A DNA stretch of 64,000 nucleotides. It comes from Chryseosolibacter sp036402115. Its GTDB lineage: Bacteria > Bacteroidota > Bacteroidia > Cytophagales > Cyclobacteriaceae. A program made the translations under genes and the position numbers. Below are positions 54,407-63,352 of this stretch, one piece after another (positions within the stretch are counted from its first letter, which is position 1; every line of letters starts with the position of its first letter). The stretch covers positions 24,874 to 88,873 of the forward strand of contig DASWTM010000124.1 of assembly GCA_036402115.1 (NCBI GenBank), in the 5' to 3' direction. The notes beneath the pieces were generated by a model, which made no database searches, was not told the origin of the DNA, and saw only the letters and a list, made by a program, of their open reading frames with translations.

Positions 54407-55543
54407 ATGAGTGGGGCGTTTACCAAAACTATTTCATTATTACTATTGATAGCGATTGGCTATTTGTTTCAGCGAAAGATCCACAGTAAGGAGCAGCGCG
54501 AGGGAATCAAGACCCTCATTCTAAGCCTGGCATTACCGGCTACCATTTTGATTGCCTTGTTGCAGATCGACTTTTCATCAGACCTGATCGTCATTCCGAT
54601 CATGTCACTTGCATTTAATGTGCTCGTATATTTATTGATCAATAAGCTTCCACTACAAAATGTCTTTGGAATTCAGGATAGTCAGTATCGGACGCTCGTG
54701 ATGTTGATTCCGTCCCTGGCGCCAGGCTTGTCATGCTTTCCTTTTATCATGGAGTATAGTGGCCAGGGGCCGCTTGCCATGGCAGCCCTCGCGGATGTAG
54801 GTAATAAAGTATTTGTTCTGGTCATTTCGTACACTATCGCGATGAAATGGTATTTCGATGTTCATCGGGAGAGTTCCAAGGGCAAGCTCGATGTGAAACA
54901 AATGTTAATAGCCATGGTAAACGAACCGGTGAACATCGTCATTATCGTTGCCATCGTGATGCTTTCGTTCGGACTTACCTACACCGCCTTTCCAGAGCCG
55001 ATTACGTTAACCATAGATCGACTGAGCCTTGTCATGACTCCGATGATTTTACTATTTATCGGCTTATCGATGAAACTGCACTGGGGGCAGGTAAAGACGA
55101 TATTCTCATTTTTATTTTTCAGATCTTCGATTGCTTTTGCCCTCAGCGGTGCGGTCTTGTACTTCTTTCCGACAAGCGATATTCCAACCATGCTCTTAAT
55201 CGTTGTTTTTCCACAAAGTGCTTGCAGTTTTTGGCCATATGCGCATATGGCATACGTTGGCCAACTCGAGAGGAAAGCAGACGCAACATTAAAGACGTTT
55301 GACCAGGATTTCGCCATGAATGTGTTGGCCTGCTCGATGCCGTTCTCTGTCATTCTAATCATGATTGTTTACGCCACGGGGGATATTTTCACCAGCGCTT
55401 CAACGGCTTTCATGTCCTCAGCAGTGTTGCTTGCGGCAGCTTTAGGGATTGCACTTGCTTCTTCACGAGCTATTCGGCTGAAGACGCACGAATCGCTGGG
55501 GATAGGCGATAGCGAGGAAGCTGCGCCACCTCAGGTGAGTTGA
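54407..55543 (+). CDS. AEC (auxin efflux carrier) family permease
   Basis: A 378-residue inner-membrane protein with about ten helices in two halves. The AEC/Mem_trans pattern is seen in IKTLILSLALPATILIALLQ and SLVMTPMILLFIGLSMKLHWG, and PQSACSFWPYAHMAYV in the second half. Members carry dicarboxylates, malonate, lactate or auxin-like acids. It follows the aminotransferase by about 90 bp. A keto- or dicarboxylic acid product of transamination would be a sensible cargo, but this is inference. Confidence 0.82.
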   Translation: MSGAFTKTISLLLLIAIGYLFQRKIHSKEQREGIKTLILSLALPATILIALLQIDFSSDLIVIPIMSLAFNVLVYLLINKLPLQNVFGIQDSQYRTLVMLIPSLAPGLSCFPFIMEYSGQGPLAMAALADVGNKVFVLVISYTIAMKWYFDVHRESSKGKLDVKQMLIAMVNEPVNIVIIVAIVMLSFGLTYTAFPEPITLTIDRLSLVMTPMILLFIGLSMKLHWGQVKTIFSFLFFRSSIAFALSGAVLYFFPTSDIPTMLLIVVFPQSACSFWPYAHMAYVGQLERKADATLKTFDQDFAMNVLACSMPFSVILIMIVYATGDIFTSASTAFMSSAVLLAAALGIALASSRAIRLKTHESLGIGDSEEAAPPQVS

Positions 55544-55618
55544 GTGGCGTTCCGACACTTCGAAGTTGCTATTGGTACTGATTTTTTGGAATGAATTTCC
55601 GAGAAAAAGCATGGGCAA

Positions 55619-57238
55619 TTGAAGCAACGCAGCGTAGAGGCAGAATTGATTTTGAGTAACATACCGGGTAGTCATCTCATATTGCTGCCTGCCGAAGATT
55701 TCACCATCATCGCGGCTACAGACGATTACCTCAAAGCAACCTTCACCACCCGAGATGAGATTATCGGCCGACCGGTATTCGATGTCTTTACAGACAGCGA
55801 GGTAAACGAGCAGGGGGTTGGTGCACGAAACCTTCGCGCATCCCTGCAGCAAGTCGTATGCACAAAGCAGGCCCAGGCAATGGCTGATCAGCGGTATGAC
55901 GTGCTCGACCGAAGCAAAAACAGTTTCGAATTCAAAGTCTGGAAGCCGGTCAACAAGCCCGTACTGGATCAACACGGTGCACTTCTTTATATTATTCACA
56001 CAGTGGAAGATGTTACGGAGTTAGCGTTGCTCCGAAAGGAGGGCCTTGAGAATCGTCAAAAGCTGGCTGAAAGCGAAAATCGTTTTCGAAGTATGATTGC
56101 CGATGCTCCCGCAGCGATGATGCTAATACGCGGCATTGACGCAACGATTGATTGCATCAACGAACACATGCTGCATTTGATTCACAAAGTCGACATGCAG
56201 GGGGTGGAGGGAAGAAACTTGCTTGACATTTTGCCAGAAGTACGGCATCAGGGTGCGTACAAGATGATGCTGGAGGTGATGAGGACAGGCGTTGCGTCAA
56301 CAGGACACGAACTTATAATTGACTTTGTTGTGGATGAAGTGTCTGTCCGGAATTACATCAATCTTTCCTATACACCGGTGTTGGAAGGAGGAGCCATCGT
56401 GGGTGTACTCCATGTGGCTGTCGATGTCACCGAACAGGTCGAGCAGCGCCTGAAGGTGGAGGAGAACGCGAATTTGCTGCAACAGAAAGTAAGTGAGCGA
56501 ACTGAAGAGCTTGAACGGAAGAATAAACAGTTGGAGCAATTCACCTATGCGGCATCCCATGACTTACAGGAACCGTTGCGTAAGGTAACGTTCTTTGCAA
56601 ATCGGTTGACGGAACGAAATCAGGACCAACTTGATGAGGCGGGGAGAGCCTATCTTCGCAAGATCGGAATCTCTGCCGCGCGAATGAAGTTGATCATTGA
56701 TGACTTGTTGGCGTATTCCCACCAGACGCGTACTCCGGATGAACTTGAACCCGTCAATCTTCATGCGATCGTGATGGAAACGCTGGAAGAACTTGATCTT
56801 GTGATCGAGCAAAAGGGAGCACTGGTCAAAGTGGAAACACTGCCCACAGTTTTTGGCGAACGGACCCAAATGCATCAATTGTTTTACAACTTGCTGAGCA
56901 ATGCATTAAAATTCGCCAGGAAGGACGTGTGGCCAGAGATCACCGTTCGGTCATCACCTGTTATCGACAAAGCAATGGTTTCGACCAGAAACCTTGATCC
57001 GTCCAAAGACTATGTGCTCATTGAAATAGCTGACAATGGAATCGGTTTTGAAACAGCATATGCCGAGCAGATCTTCGAGTTGTTCAGGAGACTGCACCAC
57101 ACAAGCGCATATGAAGGCACCGGCATCGGCCTTGCACTGGCAAAAAAAATTGTGGAGAATCATGGAGGTGTAATTTGGGCTGAAAGTCAGAATGGCGCAG
57201 TCTTTAAAATTCTGCTCAGGCACCTTGACCGCAAGTAA
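55619..57238 (+). CDS. PAS sensor histidine kinase
   Basis: A 539-residue soluble-looking kinase. Two PAS regions lie at about 10-130 and 155-275, followed by a coiled coil, then the HisKA helix with YAASHDLQEPLRKV (His314) and an HATPase_c domain (NLLSNALKFA, DNGIGFE, GTGIGLALAKK). It has the same C-terminal plan as the kinase at 5005 and looks like a paralogue with different sensors. It starts with TTG at 55619, because no ATG or GTG lies upstream in the frame after the last stop. No receiver domain is attached. The DUF488 gene begins 3 bp after its stop. Confidence 0.9.
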   Translation: MKQRSVEAELILSNIPGSHLILLPAEDFTIIAATDDYLKATFTTRDEIIGRPVFDVFTDSEVNEQGVGARNLRASLQQVVCTKQAQAMADQRYDVLDRSKNSFEFKVWKPVNKPVLDQHGALLYIIHTVEDVTELALLRKEGLENRQKLAESENRFRSMIADAPAAMMLIRGIDATIDCINEHMLHLIHKVDMQGVEGRNLLDILPEVRHQGAYKMMLEVMRTGVASTGHELIIDFVVDEVSVRNYINLSYTPVLEGGAIVGVLHVAVDVTEQVEQRLKVEENANLLQQKVSERTEELERKNKQLEQFTYAASHDLQEPLRKVTFFANRLTERNQDQLDEAGRAYLRKIGISAARMKLIIDDLLAYSHQTRTPDELEPVNLHAIVMETLEELDLVIEQKGALVKVETLPTVFGERTQMHQLFYNLLSNALKFARKDVWPEITVRSSPVIDKAMVSTRNLDPSKDYVLIEIADNGIGFETAYAEQIFELFRRLHHTSAYEGTGIGLALAKKIVENHGGVIWAESQNGAVFKILLRHLDRK

Positions 57239-57241
57239 CCA

Positions 57242-57778
57242 ATGTGGAACCGTATGATTAAACAGATTTGGACCATTGGACACTCCACGCGCACTGTCGA
57301 AGAATTTCTTGAGATGTTAATGGCATTCGAAATTCAGCGACTTGTAGACGTTCGTCACTATCCAGGCTCGCGCAAATTTCCTCAGTTTAATAAGCAAGCG
57401 TTGTCTGATTTCTTGCAAGGTGCAAATATTGAATATACACATATTGAAGAATTGGGAGGAAGAAGAAAACCAAAACCCGATTCAAAGAATGTAGCATGGA
57501 GACATCCTGCCTTTCGAGGTTATGCGGATTATATGGAGAGCGACTCCTTCCATCAAGGAGTAATGCAATTAAAAGCGATGGCTTTGCGCGGCCCTACAGC
57601 CTTTATGTGTTCCGAAGCCGTATGGTGGCGCTGTCACAGATCACTCATTGCTGATTTACTTAAAAGTGAAGGATGGGTTGTATATCACATCTTATCGGTT
57701 CAGAAAGCAACTGAGCATCCTTACACTTCAGCAGCAAAGATTGCGGATGGGCGCCTTGCTTATACTGGAATTTTTTAG
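57242..57778 (+). CDS. DUF488 family protein
   Basis: A 178-residue protein with the DUF488 signatures: IWTIGHSTRTVEEFL near the N-terminus, LVDVRHYPGSRKFPQF, and CSEAVWWRCHRSLIAD at about 121-136, with the conserved Cys and His residues. DUF488 members are small, possibly nucleotide- or metal-related proteins without established function. A later ATG (57254) is also possible as the start. It is transcribed with the PAS kinase (3-bp gap), so a shared role is possible. Confidence 0.85.
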   Translation: MWNRMIKQIWTIGHSTRTVEEFLEMLMAFEIQRLVDVRHYPGSRKFPQFNKQALSDFLQGANIEYTHIEELGGRRKPKPDSKNVAWRHPAFRGYADYMESDSFHQGVMQLKAMALRGPTAFMCSEAVWWRCHRSLIADLLKSEGWVVYHILSVQKATEHPYTSAAKIADGRLAYTGIF

Positions 57779-57959
57779 TGGTTGAATAAAAATCATGATT
57801 AAAGTCATAAAGAATTTTCTGATCACCCCGGTTACCTGCACTCCACTCCGTATTTCTACCGAATGCCTTTTGCATTCTTACTTAAATCAAAATACAAATT
57901 TCCGCTGACGAGAAGTTTTTCAACGGCCGCTACTTTTGTTAAACAAACAGAGCAAGCCG

Positions 57960-59471
57960 ATGATGAATATTTCCACAATATCAAAGATCAGGTCATACTT
58001 CCCAGTTGTATGCCTGAGCATTGGTATTGTCTTCCTATTGATTTTGGTTTTGCATCGTCAGCCCAGTCATCGTTGCTATTTAAGCCACGGCCTGGAGGCA
58101 GTAAGAATGAACGATGGTGCGACTATAACTCTTTTCGCTTCGGCATTGCCTTTCTCATTGGATTGGATTACATACATCACCGATTACGAAATGTGGCTTT
58201 CAATAAGCGTTTTTCTATGCGCAACAGTGTTTGCCGCAGCGCCACTATCGAGAGCGTTAAGGTCGATTGGAAAAAGGGAGACGATCCGTCACGAACGACA
58301 AAAGCGAGATCTGCTCAAATCCGTCATTCACAAGTCAAAGAAGAACGTAGGGACGCAGCATAACCTCGAGGAAGTATTGCGAGGAATGTTGGAAAACAAC
58401 TTTGATGTAGCGGTAGCAGGATTGGATGACACGATCGCCTCGCTGCTTGCCTCAGTGCAGCAACGTTTTCGTAGCGTGGTGGAGAAGGAGACCTTGAACG
58501 AGGCGGTGCATTCCAACGTAACCGAAATTGAACGCTTGTTAAAAGATGAGTCTGATCAAAGCAAACTGAATGATGCACTCATCCGGCAGATCAGTAAGAG
58601 CGTAAATGCGGGAGTTGGAGTTCTCTATAAGTGGAATGACACTCCGGATGATCAGTACTTTTATGAAGTAGCATGTTTTGGATTTTACGATAATCGACAT
58701 ACAAAGAAAAAAGTCAACAACGGAGAAGGACAGCTTGGGGAAATGAGCAGCCACAAGCGTCCTGTCCTGTTGACAAATGTGCCAAAGGGCTATTTGGTGA
58801 TACAATCGGGGCTTGGTTCTGCAACGGCAACGGATGTTGCGATTTTCCCGCTTCTTTTTAAAGGGGAACTCTATGGTGCAATTGAAATTGCTTTGTTCCA
58901 GCCGCTGACGGGCACGCAAGTGACCTGGCTTGAGCGCGTGTCGGAAAGTATTGGTGCGCACTTCTTTAATTACAAAGTAAATGCGGACGGCAAAGCAAAG
59001 CTGGAAGCACTGACGAAGAAACAAGCTGACGAACTTGTCGAAATCCACAGGCTTCAGGAAAGCACGTTGCGAACCCTGGAGAGCAAGTTGGTGGAGGTTG
59101 AGAACGAAAAGACGAAGAGCGCGCAAATCCTGGAAGGATGTGTTGATGGCGTGATCACGTTCGACCATCATGGGACCGTTCAATTCTGCAACCGCGCTGC
59201 GCAAGACATTTTAGGCCACAATAAAAATTATATTCTCAGTACAGCAATCCAGGAGTTGCTTCCTGTCATTATCAGGGAGGAGCTTGGTGTTTGGAAACCT
59301 TTCTATGCAATTTCTTCTGGGGAAAGAGAAATTTCGATAAGGACGGAAGCAACTCTTGGAACATCTGATGGTGGCACAGTGGATACGTTGCTGACCTGCA
59401 CAAGAGTTGAGCATGCGGGTGCCAATCTGTTTACATTTTTCATTCAAAAAATTTCAGTTGACCTCTTTTAA
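57960..59471 (+). CDS. Membrane GAF-PAS sensor protein of the chemotaxis operon
   Basis: A 503-residue protein. Two hydrophobic helices (residues 16-35 and about 78-96) flank a short loop, followed by a coiled coil (100-170) and a GAF domain (about 180-340; GVGVLYKWND, IQSGLGSATATDVAIFPL). A second coiled coil precedes a PAS domain near 385-500 (ILEGCVDGVITFDHHGTVQFCN, ILGHNKN). There is no kinase or methylation output. It resembles the Tar-less GAF/PAS sensors linked to CheA systems, and lies 6 bp upstream of the CheZ-like gene. The ATG at 57960 is chosen over the TTG at 57936. Confidence 0.75.
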   Translation: MMNISTISKIRSYFPVVCLSIGIVFLLILVLHRQPSHRCYLSHGLEAVRMNDGATITLFASALPFSLDWITYITDYEMWLSISVFLCATVFAAAPLSRALRSIGKRETIRHERQKRDLLKSVIHKSKKNVGTQHNLEEVLRGMLENNFDVAVAGLDDTIASLLASVQQRFRSVVEKETLNEAVHSNVTEIERLLKDESDQSKLNDALIRQISKSVNAGVGVLYKWNDTPDDQYFYEVACFGFYDNRHTKKKVNNGEGQLGEMSSHKRPVLLTNVPKGYLVIQSGLGSATATDVAIFPLLFKGELYGAIEIALFQPLTGTQVTWLERVSESIGAHFFNYKVNADGKAKLEALTKKQADELVEIHRLQESTLRTLESKLVEVENEKTKSAQILEGCVDGVITFDHHGTVQFCNRAAQDILGHNKNYILSTAIQELLPVIIREELGVWKPFYAISSGEREISIRTEATLGTSDGGTVDTLLTCTRVEHAGANLFTFFIQKISVDLF

Positions 59472-59477
59472 CCGTGT

Positions 59478-60149
59478 ATGGGTATGGTAAATGAGAAAGA
59501 AGTAGAACGCCTGGTCACGGAAACATCCAATCTGATTGATGCGATGCTTGAGGTTGTGCTTCCAGACTTTATGCGGGTAACCAATTTGTTGAAGTCGCTG
59601 AATGGCACGCTCACCGATGAAGCAGAACTGAAGGCCTATGGATACGTCATGCAGGAGCTTCAATATTACGACACCCTCACGCAAAAGATGGAGCATATCA
59701 AGACAATACATACACTTGTACTTGAGTCACTGTGGTCAGGCCAGTCCGCATCAGGTGCGAAAGTGTCGGGGTTGAGCCTGATACGGCTGAATCATATTCA
59801 GTTTCAAGTTGCCTGCTTTGAGTATCTCTCATCAGTCAATGAAATCGAATCAAACCTTCGCGTGTTGTTGAACGAAAGCAAAGGAAGCGTACACTATAGT
59901 TTCGAATACTCAAACCTGTTATTGTCAGCTTCGCGATTCATCAACACGAACTTCACGGTGTTGGAAAAAGCTTTACAGGAAGCTAAGGATGCAGATTTGC
60001 AAAACAACGTGGAGCGTGTCAGTGCCATCTACTCCATGGAGAGTGAGCGAAGTGTGCTTCAGGCTTACATCAACAAACCGCTACTGCATGATGGTGAAAT
60101 CGAGCCGCTGCACAAGTCAAACCGCCAACCCGAAATTGATCTATTCTAA
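59478..60149 (+). CDS. Candidate CheZ-like phosphatase, helical chemotaxis protein
   Basis: A 223-residue, mostly helical protein not matched by a recognised family. Two features recall CheZ. Residues 62-69 read QYYDTLTQ, giving Asp65 and Gln69 four apart, as in the CheZ active motif (Asp143/Gln147 in QDLTGQ). The protein ends in an acidic-hydrophobic tail (QPEIDLF), like the CheZ C-terminal CheY-binding peptide. Its length is close to CheZ (about 214). Gene order places it with STAS, CheY and CheA. CheZ would dephosphorylate CheY-P. This assignment is inferred from short motifs and context only. Confidence 0.4.
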   Translation: MGMVNEKEVERLVTETSNLIDAMLEVVLPDFMRVTNLLKSLNGTLTDEAELKAYGYVMQELQYYDTLTQKMEHIKTIHTLVLESLWSGQSASGAKVSGLSLIRLNHIQFQVACFEYLSSVNEIESNLRVLLNESKGSVHYSFEYSNLLLSASRFINTNFTVLEKALQEAKDADLQNNVERVSAIYSMESERSVLQAYINKPLLHDGEIEPLHKSNRQPEIDLF

Positions 60150-60445
60150 TGAAACCAAAAGTTAAAATGGAGGGCGATCAGGCTGTGATTAATGGACCTC
60201 TCACCATCAAACACCACAAGGAAGTTTTATCCCTTCTCAAAAAAGTTGCGGATGGAAATGTTTCGAGGCTCGTGATCGATCATCCTTCGGAATTGGATTT
60301 ATCGTCCGTGCAGATGCTTTGGTCACTGTGTAGCTCAAAGAAGAGTACGAACAGCCCAATCAATGTTGTATTCGCGCTGAATGAAGCTGATACAAGCTTG
60401 CTTAAGCGTTGTGGCTTTTCCTTTTTAATAACATCCACTCTCTAA
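60149..60445 (+). CDS. STAS domain protein
   Basis: A 98-residue single STAS domain (MlaB/SpoIIAA-like). It shows QAVINGPLTIKHHKEVLSLL, the core VIDHPSELDLSSVQML with Ser52/Ser53 in the region where anti-anti-sigma factors carry the phosphorylated Ser, and NVVFALNEADTSLLKRCGF. STAS modules bind nucleotides or partner proteins and act as switches. Its start overlaps the upstream stop by one base, so it is translationally coupled. Location between a possible CheZ and CheY is unusual for this fold. Confidence 0.8.
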   Translation: MKPKVKMEGDQAVINGPLTIKHHKEVLSLLKKVADGNVSRLVIDHPSELDLSSVQMLWSLCSSKKSTNSPINVVFALNEADTSLLKRCGFSFLITSTL

Positions 60446-60452
60446 TTGCAAT

Positions 60453-60815
60453 ATGAAAACAATTCTAATCGCTGACGATTCTGAAAGCATTCGCGAGCTC
60501 GTTGAAATGACGCTTCGTGGGGCAGGCTACAACGTCCTGAAAGGCTCCGATGGCGCAGAAGCCGTTAATCATTTGAACGGAGTTCCTATTCATCTGGTAA
60601 TAACCGATTTGAATATGCCCAACCTTGACGGTATTGGTGTGATTAAAGCAGTGCGGGCTCACGAGGAGTACAACACCGTTCCGGTTCTGTTGCTGACAAC
60701 CGAATCGCAGGCTGCAAAAAAAGAAGAAGCCAAAGCTGCGGGGGCGACAGGATGGATTGTAAAGCCTTTCGTGCAGGAGAAACTTCTAAGTGTAATTCAA
60801 AAAGTTATCCGTTAA
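60453..60815 (+). CDS. cheY: CheY-like chemotaxis response regulator
   Basis: A 120-residue receiver with IADDSESIRELV (acidic pair 8-9), phospho-Asp52 in VITDLNMPNLDG, Thr82 in LLLTTES and Lys104 in WIVKPF. These are strong CheY motifs. It takes phosphate from CheA, encoded 1 bp downstream. In Bacteroidota without flagella, such proteins could control gliding or type IV pilus movement; which one cannot be seen here. Confidence 0.9.
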   Translation: MKTILIADDSESIRELVEMTLRGAGYNVLKGSDGAEAVNHLNGVPIHLVITDLNMPNLDGIGVIKAVRAHEEYNTVPVLLLTTESQAAKKEEAKAAGATGWIVKPFVQEKLLSVIQKVIR

Positions 60816-60816
60816 T

Positions 60817-62841
60817 ATGGATAAACTTCAATCCATATTCCGGACAGAAGCAGAGGAATTACTCCTGGACCTCGAGCGCGCCCTGCTGAACTTCGAAACT
60901 GATCTTTCGAACCTTAGTGCAATTCAGGAGATCTTCCGGGTGATGCATACGCTCAAGGGTTCTGCCAGTATGTTTGGGTTTGAAAGCCTCAGCGCATTCA
61001 CGCATGATCTTGAAACAATCTATGATGCAATCAGGAGTGGCACGATGGCTGCGTCACCGGAGATTCTTGAAGTTACACTCGAATCATTGGATCACATTAA
61101 GGAACTCATTGGCGATCCGCAGGTCGCTGATCAGGGTAATGCAAGTCGTCATACCGAACTCCTGGCGAAGATACACGCGTTACTCACGGCCGATCCGAAA
61201 CCAATAACGAATTATGGCCCATCAAAAACCGCTATGGTTTCGACCTATTATGTTTTTTGCAAGCCGGCTCGATCAATCTTCAGCAACGGAACAAATCCGT
61301 TGTACCTCATAGATGACCTAGCTCAGCTTGGACAAACCTGGGTGCTTCCGACATTGAATGAAGTGCCACCGATCCAATCCATTGAGTCAAACCTTTGTTA
61401 TACAGCTTTTGAAATTATTCTGGCAACTGCCGAATCCATGGACAACATCCGTGAGGTGTTTTTGTTCGTGGAGGATAGTTGTGAGATTGTCATTAAGCGT
61501 CTAAGCGAACAAGATCTTTTCAGCAATGCTGAATTTAGCCAGCGCCTGAAGCAGGTTGATGTTTATTCGGCCGGCTTTGCACCGATTGGCTTTGATTCGT
61601 TCTTGTCTTTCACTCCAACGGAGAAAAAGGATAGCCAAAAAAGCAAAGAGAGTCCTGGAAACAAAGATCGAAAAGAAACAAGCACGATCCGTGTATCATC
61701 GGACAAGCTGGATGAATTAATGAACCTGGTGAGTGAACTGGTGACATCCCAGGCGCGTCTTTCGCTCCTTACTGAACAACATGGACTTGCAGATCTTACG
61801 GGCGTAGCAGAGACAATGGAAAAACTAACAAGGCGGTTGCGGGACAATGCGTTTAACATTTGTCTCGTACCGATCGAGTCGTTGGTGGTACGTTTTCAGC
61901 GCCTGGTGAGAGACTTGTCAAAAGAGTTGGGCAAGGAGATCGATTTTGTTGCTGAAGGAACGGAAACGGAGTTGGACCGGTCGATTATCGAGAAAGTAAC
62001 TGACCCTATCCTTCACATTCTCCGCAATGCGATCGATCATGGAATCGAAGCCGGTAGCGCCCGCGTTGCAAACGGAAAGAATAAAAAAGGTACGATACGC
62101 TTTAAAGCGTACCATTCCGGCACGAATGTCTTTATCCAGATCAGTGATGATGGAAAAGGGATTGATGCCGGTACTATCCGAAAGAAGGCTATCGAAAAGG
62201 GATTGATTACTGCAGATGCGGAACTGAGCGAAAAAGAGATTCTCAATTTGATATTTGCTCCTGGTTTTTCAACGGCAGAAAGGATTTCGGATGTGTCTGG
62301 CAGGGGTGTTGGGATGGACATTGTGAAGCGAAATATTGAAAGCATCCATGGTGAGGTGAGCGTTGAGTCAGAAGTTGGCAGTGGCACTGTGATGACCATA
62401 AAGCTTCCGTTAACCTTATCAATTTTGGATGGGATGCTAGTCCAGATCGGCCAGGCGAAATATCTGCTGCCGTTGTCGTCAATCCAGACGTGTTACGAAA
62501 TTGAATCCGCTTGTGTGTCGGCTGACGTTGCGCAGAAGCATGCGTTCAATGGTGAGTTACTGCCAGTCTTCAACCTGCACGCTGCATTCCATTGCGCACA
62601 TCAACGCAATAAGATTACCCAGGTCATCAAGGTTAACTACGATCAATTCCCCGTAGGCATTGTGGTAGATGGCATTATCGGGGAATACCAGGCGGTCATG
62701 AAGCCGTTGGGTGATCTCTATAAAGATCATGATGAGTTTAGTGGTGCGACCATTCTTGGCGATGGATCGGTTGCGCTTGTCCTAGACACTTCTACACTTA
62801 TTCGCCAGCTTATAAAAAATGAAACAGTACGTAACAATTAA
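60817..62841 (+). CDS. cheA: Chemotaxis histidine kinase CheA
   Basis: A 674-residue CheA. P1 (HPt) is at 1-115 with phospho-His44 in VMHTLKGSASMFGF. A P2-like region follows (about 145-265; TYYVFCKPARSIFSNGTNPL). P3 is the dimerisation helices (290-345), then the P4 ATPase (HILRNAIDHGIE, DDGKGIDAG, GRGVGMDIVKRNIESIHGEV) and P5, the CheW-like domain (about 530-670). It phosphorylates CheY and couples to receptors through CheW. The gene order STAS-cheY-cheA-cheW-MCP is contiguous. The stop is followed by cheW after 1 bp. Confidence 0.96.
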   Translation: MDKLQSIFRTEAEELLLDLERALLNFETDLSNLSAIQEIFRVMHTLKGSASMFGFESLSAFTHDLETIYDAIRSGTMAASPEILEVTLESLDHIKELIGDPQVADQGNASRHTELLAKIHALLTADPKPITNYGPSKTAMVSTYYVFCKPARSIFSNGTNPLYLIDDLAQLGQTWVLPTLNEVPPIQSIESNLCYTAFEIILATAESMDNIREVFLFVEDSCEIVIKRLSEQDLFSNAEFSQRLKQVDVYSAGFAPIGFDSFLSFTPTEKKDSQKSKESPGNKDRKETSTIRVSSDKLDELMNLVSELVTSQARLSLLTEQHGLADLTGVAETMEKLTRRLRDNAFNICLVPIESLVVRFQRLVRDLSKELGKEIDFVAEGTETELDRSIIEKVTDPILHILRNAIDHGIEAGSARVANGKNKKGTIRFKAYHSGTNVFIQISDDGKGIDAGTIRKKAIEKGLITADAELSEKEILNLIFAPGFSTAERISDVSGRGVGMDIVKRNIESIHGEVSVESEVGSGTVMTIKLPLTLSILDGMLVQIGQAKYLLPLSSIQTCYEIESACVSADVAQKHAFNGELLPVFNLHAAFHCAHQRNKITQVIKVNYDQFPVGIVVDGIIGEYQAVMKPLGDLYKDHDEFSGATILGDGSVALVLDTSTLIRQLIKNETVRNN

Positions 62842-62842
62842 T

Positions 62843-63334
62843 ATGGAAACTTCAACGCTGCAAAGTCAATCCTACCTGACGTTCCGACTCAACGATGAGA
62901 TCTTCGCGGCAGGTGTTGACAAAGTCCTGGAGATACTGGAGATCCCCAAGATTACAAACGTTCCCCGATCTCCCGAATACATGCGTGGCGTGATCAACCT
63001 GCGCGGTAATGTTCTACCCGTGATCGACACTCGAAAGAAATTCGGACTACAGCCGGTACCTGATTCCGTGAACACGTGCATCATTGTGATGAATCTTGTG
63101 ATTGACGGACAACCGATCTCAATCGGGGCGATTGTCGATGCAGTTCAGGAAGTTATGGAGATCAATCCCGACACTGTCCAGCCGGCTCCATCGGTCGGCT
63201 CGAAATACAAAGCGGAGTTCATCGAGGGCATGATCAGGTTCAACGATCAGTTCATTATGATGCTCAACCTCGACATGGTTTTCAGCAACGAAGACATGGT
63301 AATCCTCAATCAACTTTCAGAATCAAAAAACTAA
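62843..63334 (+). CDS. cheW: Chemotaxis coupling protein CheW
   Basis: A 163-residue CheW domain with SQSYLTFRLNDEIFAAGVDK, RSPEYMRGVINLRGNVLPVI and DAVQEVMEI in order. It joins CheA to receptors. The ATG at 62843 is chosen; an earlier in-frame ATG (62819) would overlap CheA by 23 bp and gives an odd leader. Confidence 0.94.
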   Translation: METSTLQSQSYLTFRLNDEIFAAGVDKVLEILEIPKITNVPRSPEYMRGVINLRGNVLPVIDTRKKFGLQPVPDSVNTCIIVMNLVIDGQPISIGAIVDAVQEVMEINPDTVQPAPSVGSKYKAEFIEGMIRFNDQFIMMLNLDMVFSNEDMVILNQLSESKN

Positions 63335-63352
63335 AAATAAACTCTTGCTATA

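Noticed and set aside
57863..58363. Forward 166-codon ORF overlapping the GAF/PAS gene
   Set aside because: It is an out-of-frame shadow; the frame starting at 57960 has the GAF and PAS motifs.
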